Shown here: one piece after another, positions 29,068 through 37,900 of the stretch
How positions within the stretch are numbered: position 1 is the first letter of the stretch
Layout: every line of letters begins with the position of its first letter
Origin: Pseudomonas fluorescens
GTDB lineage: Bacteria; Pseudomonadota; Gammaproteobacteria; Pseudomonadales; Pseudomonadaceae
DNA length: 64,000 bases
Assembly: GCF_001648775.1 (NCBI RefSeq)
Contig: NZ_LVEJ01000003.1
Span: forward strand, 310,001 to 374,000
Direction: 5' to 3'
Notes under the pieces: model-generated
Database searches by the model: none
Told to the model about the DNA's origin: nothing
The model's input: the letters and a program-made list of their open reading frames with translations, nothing else
Position numbers and translations under genes: made by a program

Positions 29068-29159
29068 TTTCTTGCGGTGGGGGCAAGCCCTGCTACTGCC
29101 CCCTTTTGGTGCCGCATCGAAATGGCTAGACTGCGCGCCTTCCTGCCTGGATCGCCACC

Positions 29160-29771
29160 ATGTTGCTGATGCTCTATCTGATCGCCATCACCGCCGAAGC
29201 CATGACTGGCGCCTTGTCTGCCGGACGTCGCGGCATGGACTGGTTTGGTGTGGTGTTGATCGCCTGCGTCACGGCATTGGGCGGCGGTTCGGTGCGTGAC
29301 GTGCTGCTGGGGCATTACCCGCTGACGTGGGTCAAACACCCGGAATATCTGGTGCTGACCTCGGTCGCAGCGATGTTTACCGTGTTCACCGCCCGTTGGA
29401 TGCGTCATCTGCGCTCGCTGTTTCTGGTACTCGACGCTGTCGGCCTGGTGGCGTTCACCCTGATCGGCTGCATGACCGCGCTGGAAATGGGCCACGGCAT
29501 GTTGGTGGCGTCGGTCAGCGGTGTGATCACCGGCGTCTTCGGTGGCATCCTGCGGGATATCTTCTGCAACGATATTCCGCTGATCTTCCGCCGCGAGCTC
29601 TATGCGAGCGTTTCCTTCGCCGCAGCGTGGTGCTACATGCTGTGTCTTTATCTGAATGTGCCAAGTGAACAAGCCATTCTGATTACGCTGTTCGGTGGGT
29701 TCTTGTTACGTCTGTTGGCCATCCGTTTTCATTGGGAAATGCCCAAGTTTGTTTATAACGACGAGCATTGA
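29160..29771 (+). CDS. UPF0126 / TRIC-type small membrane channel (YicG-like)
   Basis: This 203-residue protein has seven hydrophobic segments formed by a repeated three-helix unit, each with the family glycine motif: ALGGGSVRDVLLG in the first half and GVFGGILRDIFCND in the second. This is the UPF0126 family, related to trimeric intracellular cation channels; some members are proposed glycine transporters. Substrate is not decidable from sequence. A TAGACT box (29127-29132) in a context similar to that before orn suggests its own promoter. It is the last normal-GC gene before the AT-richer block. Confidence 0.88.
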   Translation: MLLMLYLIAITAEAMTGALSAGRRGMDWFGVVLIACVTALGGGSVRDVLLGHYPLTWVKHPEYLVLTSVAAMFTVFTARWMRHLRSLFLVLDAVGLVAFTLIGCMTALEMGHGMLVASVSGVITGVFGGILRDIFCNDIPLIFRRELYASVSFAAAWCYMLCLYLNVPSEQAILITLFGGFLLRLLAIRFHWEMPKFVYNDEH

Positions 29772-29872
29772 TAAAGCTCGGTCTGTTGGTTTGAATAAGC
29801 TGTATTGTTTTGTGCTGTGTAGGTAAGTGCAAGTTTCTTACATTTTTGATTTTCTGTTCCTGTGGTCAACGT

Positions 29873-29888
29873 GTTATTTGTTTTGACG
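29873..29888 (+). promoter_or_regulatory. Motif shared by both paralogue modules, copy 1
   Basis: GTTATTTGTTTTGACG lies 53 bases before the start at 29941. Fourteen of 16 bases match GTTGTTTGTGTTGACG at 33713, before the paralogous gene. TTGACG could be a -35 element, but no convincing -10 follows at 17 bases here. Confidence 0.35.
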
Positions 29889-29940
29889 TCATCACGGTTG
29901 ATGTCGATTTCTTAATAGCATTGAGATAACGGAGTAAGTC

Positions 29941-30984
29941 ATGAGTCAAATCATGGAAGAGACGCAGGCGCGGTCAAACGATTTGACCGCGTTCTATAGC
30001 CTTACCTTGTTCAAAGTGAAGTTTGATACCGCTGAAACTACCCGAAGTAAAGAGCTGTATGGCAATGGCCGGATGCAGGTTAAAGTGCAAGTTGTCGTTG
30101 CGGGAGCCGACATTAACGGAAATGCAGTTCACGTACCGCCTGAGGTGATGAACAGCATTGAGCTGATCCATTACGATGGCGGTAGCAGATTGCAGGGCGG
30201 CTGGGTTTCCAGCACCGAGCAAGGTTCCTACACGCTGGAAATGCGCAATGCAGGCCATGCGGTAGCGGCGCCCGATGCCGATGAGGATGACAGCATCCAT
30301 CCCCAAGTGCGGTCCTTTTGGGTCTCTTCACAGGGGGCAGGGGAAACCCGTATCGCTGCACGGTTGTCATGGAATGACACAACCGTTCGCACCAACGGTA
30401 CGACGCTTTCCAGTGTGCATGACAGCAGTGTCTCGCTGACTGCAAAACAGCCGGTAGCTTATTCCATCGAAAGTTTCCGCTGGCAGCAGACCCGGCGTGG
30501 TGATGAGGCGCCAGGTAATCGCATCGTCAACTATTACCTGGGGTTGTACCCTCAGGGCGGGCAGCAAATCAAACTGGTGGACTGGGTTTCGCAAGGTATT
30601 CGCGGGGATCGTACATTTGCCCGAGGTAACAAGCTTCGTGCATGGAGTACCAATTACCTTGAAGGTATCTTCGTTGTTCCAGAGGAAATAACCCATGATG
30701 TGTATTTGCCGTATGGCAGCAACCCGCTTAGCGATGTACTGACCTTTGCTGTGGACGGTATTTTGAAGTTGTCGGAACACACGCAGAAGTATTCTGTCAG
30801 GGTCAATGACAGAGATGGCGAGTTGACCGTGGTGCAGGGTTTGTCCGAATACTCGAAAATTGAAGTGGCACACAAGATCGCTCCACCCTTTCATTTTGTC
30901 GCGATCGATCAATATGGTACTGAACATAAACTTGCCATTCGCACTGACTTTGATGCGCGGGAGTTTTCTCTGGAGCGTGGATGA
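29941..30984 (+). CDS. Unknown protein, paralogue A heading the LRR module
   Basis: I do not recognise this 347-residue family. It has no signal peptide or membrane span and is rich in alternating hydrophobic residues, suggesting beta-sandwich domains. It is clearly paralogous to the gene at 33894: ELYGNGRMQVKVQVVV matches ALYANGRMQIRVLVLV, RSFWVSSQGAGETRIAARLS matches FEFWVSSSRPGSIQIAAEIT, QQIKLVDWVS matches RQINLLDWTS, and DQYGTEHKL matches DEYGTEHRL. GGAG sits nine bases before the ATG. Codon use is AT-richer than in the core genes. Each paralogue precedes a large effector-like gene, suggesting a chaperone, adaptor or delivery role (inference). Confidence 0.75.
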   Translation: MSQIMEETQARSNDLTAFYSLTLFKVKFDTAETTRSKELYGNGRMQVKVQVVVAGADINGNAVHVPPEVMNSIELIHYDGGSRLQGGWVSSTEQGSYTLEMRNAGHAVAAPDADEDDSIHPQVRSFWVSSQGAGETRIAARLSWNDTTVRTNGTTLSSVHDSSVSLTAKQPVAYSIESFRWQQTRRGDEAPGNRIVNYYLGLYPQGGQQIKLVDWVSQGIRGDRTFARGNKLRAWSTNYLEGIFVVPEEITHDVYLPYGSNPLSDVLTFAVDGILKLSEHTQKYSVRVNDRDGELTVVQGLSEYSKIEVAHKIAPPFHFVAIDQYGTEHKLAIRTDFDAREFSLERG

Positions 30985-31105
30985 GTACTGAGTTGCTGAA
31001 AGTCGTAGACATATATATGCCGTTTCAGATGTTGTGGGCCCGTAAGCTGTCACTTCATCAATCTCATGATTGACTGCAGTTTCGATGGTTTATAGATAAA
31101 CGTTC

Positions 31106-31133
31106 GCGGGCTCCGTGGTGCTACGGAGCCCGC
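31106..31133 (+). other. Hairpin between paralogue A and the LRR gene
   Basis: GCGGGCTCCGT and ACGGAGCCCGC form a perfect 11-bp stem with a 6-base loop. The next bases are ACAACCCC, not a T run, so it is more likely an mRNA-processing or attenuating structure than a full terminator. GTTTATAGATAAAC, a near-perfect palindrome, lies just upstream at 31089-31102. Confidence 0.6.
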
Positions 31134-31159
31134 ACAACCCCACTCAAGGATGAGTTTTC

Positions 31160-33574
31160 ATGACTGCAAAGCCCCCCCGCAAACCTGTAACCGGTCCCTT
31201 GAAAAAGCCGGATTTCGACGCTGACGGCCCGCGACCGAGGCTGGGCAGCGAAATCACCATGCCACCGCTGTCTCACGTTACTGAGCATGGGCCTCCCACG
31301 ATAAGACCAGAGCCTGCGATGGTGGACTCGGTAATTGCGAAACAGGCGATCAGGGTCACTCTGATGAATGCCATGACCGATGACGTGATCCATGCTGTTG
31401 CAGAGGAGGCACTATCGGGGGTACGAGTTCCGGCACCGACGAACTTGATGAAAGTCGATTCCCGAGGCGTCTGGCTGTTCAAGCAGCGCGAATATGTCGC
31501 TATTGCCGAAGGCCATTTTGTTCAGGTCGTCAGCGATCTCGACAGCGGCCTGTTCAGGGCGACAAATTCCCGAGAGCTCAAACCTTCCGGTCCTTTAATG
31601 GTGCTGGATGACGAAGGCAGATTCTGGCACCCGCTAAACAGCGATGGCGTCACCTTCGCTGATTCAATAGCCGTTCAAACCGCAACGCTTTTTCGCCGGA
31701 TGGGTCGTTCCGTAGCGCAGTTTTCCGACACGACGGTTGCACGCATGCTGGCGGTGAGCGGAGTCGATAAATCAGTGCTGCGCGATGTGCTTATTCATGA
31801 TCGTCCTGTGCCTTTTTTGCTCGAAGACACCCTCAGGCGATTCGAACTTGATCAAAAGATTCAGCTAGAAGGGCGCGGGGTATCCCCTGAGCGTTTCGCG
31901 CGGTTCAAAGAACTGGAAGCCGCGTTCGAATCCGATTGTGATGAACACACTGTGCAGATGCGGCGGGTGTTTCCGAATTTGCCGAAAACCGCCGCGCAGG
32001 CGATCTGGCGCAATACCAGCGCTGCCGAGCGTTTGCATATGCACAATCAACCGGGGATACCGCAGACGGTGGCGAAAGAGGCGCTGACGGCTCTGCGAGA
32101 AATTCGCATCACCAGGGCCGGGGAAGGCATTTACTTGTCGTCGGTGTCCAATGCCGACAGTGACCGGTTAGTGCTGCATATGCTCGGCAACCTCGCGGGT
32201 TGGCCGCAGCAGACTCGTATCGAAATACGCCAGCGGGCGATAGACGGGGATGTTCTGAGCGCTATCGGCGATGAGCTGTCACCGGTTCGTCACATACTGA
32301 TGCGTCAGGATGATGGCTATACCGTGCCAAACAGTGGCGACCCTTCACTTCAGGCCTCGCAAGATCTTTATTCGGCAGTCTGGTCTCTGTTGTCACCCGT
32401 GCAGCGTCAAGCATTCGGTATCACTGAAGGTGGTGCGCAGCTGCAACAAGTGATCCGTGCCCAGCCTTTACCTTCGCGTCAGTTCGTCAGCGAAGTGCTG
32501 CGCTTGCCAGTGCCGGCACCTGCCGACGAGGCGGCTGCAGTGCAAAACAGGCAAACGGGGTTTCTGCGTGGCGGAGCCGACGAAACTCTCCAATCGAACA
32601 GGTCGCCTGAAGATCGCATACGGGATCTTTGCCCAGACATTTCGGACGAAGAGTTGGCGGCGTTTATCAGCGAGCGTTTACCGCACGATCCCTCTGTTGT
32701 GTTGAGTCGTCTGGAAAAGGAATTCGCCACGCTACGTCAAGAATTGGCTGCATGGCGTGTCGACGTGCCTGCGCCTCCAACAAAGGGGATTGAATGGAGC
32801 GTCGAGGCACTTGCTGAACAACAGCAGTTGCGTCAGCGGTTCAGTGACAATCTGCAATCTATCTGGCAACAAAAGCTGATTCCTGACGCAGGCGAAGACA
32901 GCTTCTCTGCTTTCATCGATTTCACCGCTGAGTTGCCGGTATTGAGTGGCAGATTCGAGCACGTGACAGAGTTGGTGCTGGAAGCGCGGAATCCAGGCGT
33001 GCAATTAGGCAAGTTTCTCGACAGCTTTCCCAACCTGAGTTATCTGGCCCTTATCAAGGTGCGGATGGACGGATTTGCCCCGGGCATTTTTCAGATGCGC
33101 GGCTTGCAACACCTGACCTTGAAAGATTGCTCCCTGCGATTGTCTGAAACCGATGCAGAGGGGCTTTCGCGAATCGAAACGCTGACTCTGTTGAGGCTCG
33201 ACGGAAATCCGTTGGGAGTTGTTCCTCATGTGGGGTTCATGCGTCAGATGAAAGAGTTGTACCTGGGTGACGCGGGATTGACGCAGATTCCTTCCGGTGT
33301 AGAACAACTGGGCCAATTGAAACTACTGGACTTGCATGAAAACGATATTGTCGATGTCGGGGTTGAGTTGTTTGAAATAGCCGATACCCAGAACGTGTAC
33401 GTCAACCTGATGGATAACCCGTTAAGTCAGGCGTCACTGTTTCGCATCAATGAATATCTGCAGAACGCCAGTATGGACAGAGAAATAGTTATCAGGACAC
33501 GAGAAGAGGTGCTCGATGATGTTTTCGAGCTCTCCGATTTTTCTGATAGTGGCGTGGAGTCTGAAGACGATTGA
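31160..33574 (+). CDS. Leucine-rich-repeat protein, effector-like, without NEL domain
   Basis: This is an 804-residue soluble protein. Residues 1-60 are Pro/Lys-rich and disordered. About 60-560 is a poorly conserved alpha/beta region resembling the body of large Pseudomonas LRR/NEL-type effectors (e.g. SGPLMVLDDEGRFWHPLNSD). About 600-740 contains roughly six leucine-rich repeats (LSYLALIKVRMDGFAPGIF, LTLLRLDGNPLGVVPH, LKLLDLHENDIVDV). It ends in an acidic tail (DDVFELSDFSDSGVESEDD) directly after the repeats. The NEL ubiquitin-ligase domain that follows LRRs in related proteins is missing. AAGGA precedes the ATG. A terminator follows. Function unknown; host or prey interaction is inferred. 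Confidence 0.78.
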   Translation: MTAKPPRKPVTGPLKKPDFDADGPRPRLGSEITMPPLSHVTEHGPPTIRPEPAMVDSVIAKQAIRVTLMNAMTDDVIHAVAEEALSGVRVPAPTNLMKVDSRGVWLFKQREYVAIAEGHFVQVVSDLDSGLFRATNSRELKPSGPLMVLDDEGRFWHPLNSDGVTFADSIAVQTATLFRRMGRSVAQFSDTTVARMLAVSGVDKSVLRDVLIHDRPVPFLLEDTLRRFELDQKIQLEGRGVSPERFARFKELEAAFESDCDEHTVQMRRVFPNLPKTAAQAIWRNTSAAERLHMHNQPGIPQTVAKEALTALREIRITRAGEGIYLSSVSNADSDRLVLHMLGNLAGWPQQTRIEIRQRAIDGDVLSAIGDELSPVRHILMRQDDGYTVPNSGDPSLQASQDLYSAVWSLLSPVQRQAFGITEGGAQLQQVIRAQPLPSRQFVSEVLRLPVPAPADEAAAVQNRQTGFLRGGADETLQSNRSPEDRIRDLCPDISDEELAAFISERLPHDPSVVLSRLEKEFATLRQELAAWRVDVPAPPTKGIEWSVEALAEQQQLRQRFSDNLQSIWQQKLIPDAGEDSFSAFIDFTAELPVLSGRFEHVTELVLEARNPGVQLGKFLDSFPNLSYLALIKVRMDGFAPGIFQMRGLQHLTLKDCSLRLSETDAEGLSRIETLTLLRLDGNPLGVVPHVGFMRQMKELYLGDAGLTQIPSGVEQLGQLKLLDLHENDIVDVGVELFEIADTQNVYVNLMDNPLSQASLFRINEYLQNASMDREIVIRTREEVLDDVFELSDFSDSGVESEDD

Positions 33575-33628
33575 AATAAAGACTGGGGCGTATGAAATAA
33601 TTTTCCTCGCTCGTCGACGGTCTTCATG

Positions 33629-33679
33629 GAGCCCACCTCCGGTATCGTTTAAATGATGTCGGTTCGGTGGGCTTTTTTG
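33629..33679 (+). terminator. Intrinsic terminator after the LRR gene
   Basis: AGCCCACC (33630-33637) pairs with GGTGGGCT and is followed by TTTTTT. The long loop holds a nearly palindromic ATCGTTTAAATGAT. It ends the first module before the second begins. Confidence 0.75.
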
Positions 33680-33893
33680 TGGATAAATGTTTTATAAGAG
33701 TGCGTTGTTCAGGTTGTTTGTGTTGACGATTATTAATTAAATGGTTTTATTTTTTTTGTCCGGTTTGTTTTGCTTTGTTTGTCATTACATATGGATATAG
33801 AGCGCTTCTTTTATTTGCCTTGATTGCGTGTATCAATAGGCTGAGTCGAACGCTGGTGTGCGTCGTCAATCAAGTGAGTAACAGGAGTTTGAT
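33680..33893 (+). promoter_or_regulatory. AT-rich promoter region of the RHS module
   Basis: This gap, with the terminator, makes up a 319-base non-coding stretch. It is strongly AT-rich. It holds the motif GTTGTTTGTGTTGACG (33713-33728), shared with the region before 29941, and a candidate sigma-70 promoter TTGACG-N17-TTTATT (33723-33751). Such AT-rich DNA is typical of MvaT/H-NS-silenced loci in Pseudomonas; this is inference. Confidence 0.4.
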
Positions 33894-34835
33894 ATGTCTG
33901 AGCAAGAATTGAGTATTCAGCAACTTGAAGTAAAGTTTGAGTCTCCGACCATTCGTCATAAGGCGCTTTATGCCAACGGTCGTATGCAAATCAGAGTACT
34001 GGTGCTGGTTTGCGGGGAAAATTCGCAGGCGGAGGAGGTATCGCTTTATGGGCATCCAGCCCTGCAGACACTCAAGCTGATCAGCTATGACACCTCCGCA
34101 CCGTTAGGGGATAACTGGAGTGTGGGAACTCAGGAGAACCGTTACGCCCACGACATGGCGGGCGGTGCTGCCCGAGTCGTACCGCTGGTGCCAGCGCCTG
34201 ATAACCGGATTTCCAATCCTTCGGAAAATGTCCAGGCCTTCGAATTTTGGGTCTCCAGCAGTCGTCCGGGCTCCATTCAGATTGCTGCTGAAATAACGCT
34301 GCAAGGCGTCAAGTATCGAAGCAATGGCCGCAATGGTTACGACAGCAGCATTACGCTGGAGGCCATTGCCCCCAAACGATATCCAATCACAAATTTCGTG
34401 GTGAACAAGACAAGGGTCGTGGATCGCCCCAGTCTCTTTGAGCGCACGGAACTACACAGTCTCGCCTTGCATGCGGAAGGTCGGCAGATCAATCTGCTTG
34501 ATTGGACCAGTCTCGACACGCGATATGACGAGGAGTTTGCAACCGAGTTCTTCTCATCGGGTAATACTCTCGATGTGTCGCCAGGGCTGAGAAGTTATGT
34601 TGCTTTTATCGGGCCGGTTTATGGTGCGCAAGTCTCGGCGCGCACCTCAAACGGACTAAGGTCGGTGACGCAGGATCCGGGGACAATATCGATACTCAGT
34701 TATTTGACGCAAGAATATCCAAACAAACCTGAATACACCGCTCAATTGGATTTGCAGGTGTTTGATGAATACGGTACCGAGCACAGACTTCGTATCAATC
34801 CCGATATTGCCAGTCGGTCGTTCATATTAAGTTGA
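33894..34835 (+). CDS. Unknown protein, paralogue B heading the RHS module
   Basis: This 313-residue protein is paralogous to the gene at 29941 over almost its whole length, though it lacks that protein's longer N-terminus. Shared blocks are ALYANGRMQIRVLVLV near residue 25, FEFWVSSSRPGSIQIAAEIT near 118, RQINLLDWTSLDTRYDEEF near 200 and DEYGTEHRLRINPD near the C-terminus. No signal peptide, membrane span or recognised domain is visible. CAGGAG lies before the ATG. The RHS gene starts 99 bases downstream with no terminator between, so both are probably one transcript. A partner role for the RHS protein is inferred only from this repeated arrangement. Confidence 0.75.
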   Translation: MSEQELSIQQLEVKFESPTIRHKALYANGRMQIRVLVLVCGENSQAEEVSLYGHPALQTLKLISYDTSAPLGDNWSVGTQENRYAHDMAGGAARVVPLVPAPDNRISNPSENVQAFEFWVSSSRPGSIQIAAEITLQGVKYRSNGRNGYDSSITLEAIAPKRYPITNFVVNKTRVVDRPSLFERTELHSLALHAEGRQINLLDWTSLDTRYDEEFATEFFSSGNTLDVSPGLRSYVAFIGPVYGAQVSARTSNGLRSVTQDPGTISILSYLTQEYPNKPEYTAQLDLQVFDEYGTEHRLRINPDIASRSFILS

Positions 34836-34934
34836 TGAAGGTTTGCCGGGGTTGTTCCGGTTTCATTATTTCCTTGTGAAGTCAGCGCGACGCTTGCGTG
34901 TGTGTTTTTTTCTGAAAGTGACAGGATGTTATCC

Positions 34935-37900
34935 ATGGATAGTCAAACTTTTGATTCAGTGCGTTCCAATGCATTCAACTTCGGTGGCTTTGTCGCTGGT
35001 GGTGTTGATCCCCGTACAGGTATATATACCCTGGCATTGACACTCGGTGCCATTCGCTCTGCCGATCTCAACGGACCTTCATTTAATCTTGCCCTGGGCT
35101 TCAATCCGCTTAATACGCGTAACGCCGGCTATGGCACAGGGTGGTCGCTGTCGACCAGTCGTTATGACTTGCGCAGTAAAGTCATGACGTTGGCCAGCGG
35201 TGAGACCTATAAAGCCGCTGAAACAGCCAAAGCGCTGTTCTTCAAGGAAATGAAACTGGAGAGCGCCAAGGTCTTGAAAACAGGCATCGGGCGATATGAA
35301 GTGCGCTACAAGGATGGCCGGCGCGAAGAACTTGAAGTTTTTGGCGCCACGCAGATTGCCGTACCCATGAGGATCATCGCGGCGAACGGGGCAAGCATCG
35401 CCTTGAAATATGCCTTGTTCAATGAGCAACCCATGCTTGTGGAAATCAGCGATGCAAAAAGACAGTTGCTCAAAGTCAGCCGTACCGCTGGCCGGCTGAC
35501 TTTGACCCAGAATCCCGATACGCCAGACAACGCTGAATTCTCGATGACCTTCAAGAATGATCGCGTCACCGCCATCGGCTTACCGGTGGGCAGGGGCTGG
35601 GATATTCAGTACGAAGTGATTGACGGCATCAGCTATGTGAAACGCGTGGAGTCGCCACTCGGCGCCGTGGAAAACATTCGCTACAAAAGGCTCGGGCACC
35701 TGCAACCTGTGCTGGGGGCAGTGCAAGGTCTGCCGTACGTGATAGCCCATGACATTTTCGCCAAGCAAGGCCAGCCGAAAGTCATCAAAACGTACACGTA
35801 TTCGGATCGCAATTACCTGGGGCATGGTGTGCCGCCCGATTCCACTGATGACGGCGACCCTCTCTATCGGGCACCGGGGACGTATCAGTACAACTCCACT
35901 GAGAAGCTGATCGTGGGTGACAAGCTTCATACTCACACCAAGCGCACGTACAACAAGTTTCATCTGTTGGTCTCTGAAGTGACCACGTGCAATGACGCTA
36001 TCGTTTCGGCTGCTACCGAGTATCACTGTAACGTCGCCAAGTCGTTTACTGAGCAGGTCGCTCAATTCCGGTTGCCCAAGTCTCAGACCCGCACTTACGA
36101 AAACAGCAAAACCAAGAACAAACGCACCGAGACGTCCACCACTGAATTCGATGCCGCTGGCAACCTGCTCAGGCAGGTAGAGAGCAATGGGGTGGTCACG
36201 CAGTTCGAATACTATCCAGACACAGCATCGGACGACTGCCCGAAAGATCCTTTAGGGTTTATCCGCTTTCTAAAACAGCGGACCGTGACCCCCGCGACGG
36301 GTGGCGGTGTCGCTACCATTACGCGCTATCGATATGCCTTGCATCCCGCCCTGGAGGGCGCGATGCAGGCCAATGTTGTACCGATCCAGGAGCGTTTTCT
36401 GGCGTTGGCCGACGGGATGGAAACGCTTTGTTCCCAGGTTGACCTGACCTATCTCGATACCCCCAAGGACCCTGTCAGGCACGGTTTGATGCAACAGCAA
36501 AGCGTCACTCGCAATGCCAAGACGACTCGCATTGATTACTCGTATGTACTCGACGGCACCCAACTGGTGCTGAAGAAAACGGTGCAGGGTTTTGATGGCA
36601 CCACCAGCTCAAGCGAGCAAACGCTCTCGACTCTGAGCGGATTGCTGATGGCCGAGCGCGATGCCGATGACGGCGTGATCGAGTACCAGTACGACAAGCT
36701 TGGTCGGCGTCTGCGCAAGACACTCGCACCCGATACGGCGTACGCCTCCTCTACCCGCTGGAGCTATCAGGCGGCCATGGGTAATCAACCCGCAACAATG
36801 ACCACAGCAGACTCGACCGGCGGCATGCAAATAGCCACGTTCGACGCGCTGGGACGCATTTTTGCGATTAAGGAAAAGGATTGCGACCACCCTGACCCGC
36901 AAGGCGAATGCCCGATGCGCAAAGCCTACAGCGCCCGCCATGATCAGAGCGGCCGGCCGGTTGAGGTCATCCACAGTGACTGGTGGGATGGCGTCGTGCG
37001 CGAGGTCAAGACGGAGTTTTCTTACGATAACTGGGGGCAGGTCAGCGAAACCCGTCACGGCGATGGACGCGTCGAGCACAGTGAGTTCGATCCGATCAGC
37101 CGCCAGCAGCAGCGTTGGCAGCAGGGCATGGGCAAGACGGTCACTGCCATCAATGCTTTCGGCAAGCCTGCGAGTACCGAGGTGTTTGATCTCAAGGGGC
37201 AGAGCCTGGGCAAATCCGTTTATGCGTATGACGGCCTGGGCCGAACCCTCAGCCAGACCGACCCGGCAGGCAATACCACACGCTATGAATACGATGTGTT
37301 CGACCGGATGGTGCGCAGTGTTCTGCCGGACGGTCATGCCGTTGAAACCACGTACGCTGCCCATAACACTGGCGAACTGCCCGTTGAAATCAAAGTGGCC
37401 GGGTTGCTATTGGGGCAACAGACGTTCGATGGTTTGAACCGTGTGACCGAGATGTCCGTGGGCGGGCGCAAGTCGGTCGTCAGTTACGAAGCCGGGCGTA
37501 GCGTGCCCAAATCTTCCACCGATGCCTCGGGCCAAAAGGTCGAGTTCGTCCATGCGCCCGAGCTGGGAGGATTGTTGACTGAGCGCAAAGCCGTGACCAA
37601 GGGCAAGGATGGCTTGACCAGCCGACTCACCTACGATGCCCTCAACGGCAAGACCAGGAGCTGCATCGAGCAAGGTCGTGAGCGTCATTTCGAGTATTTC
37701 CCCTCTGGACGCCTGAAGTCGGAAACCAGCCAATATGGCGAACAGCGCAAGACGGTTTCCCATACCTATTCTTTCGCCGGTCTGCCCCTGACCTACAGGG
37801 ATGCACTGGGTACAAAGCATCAGGCTGAGTACGACACCTGGGGGCGTAGAACGTCGTTCAGGCAAGGTGCGGTGCAGGCGGGTTATTTCTATGACGAGCG

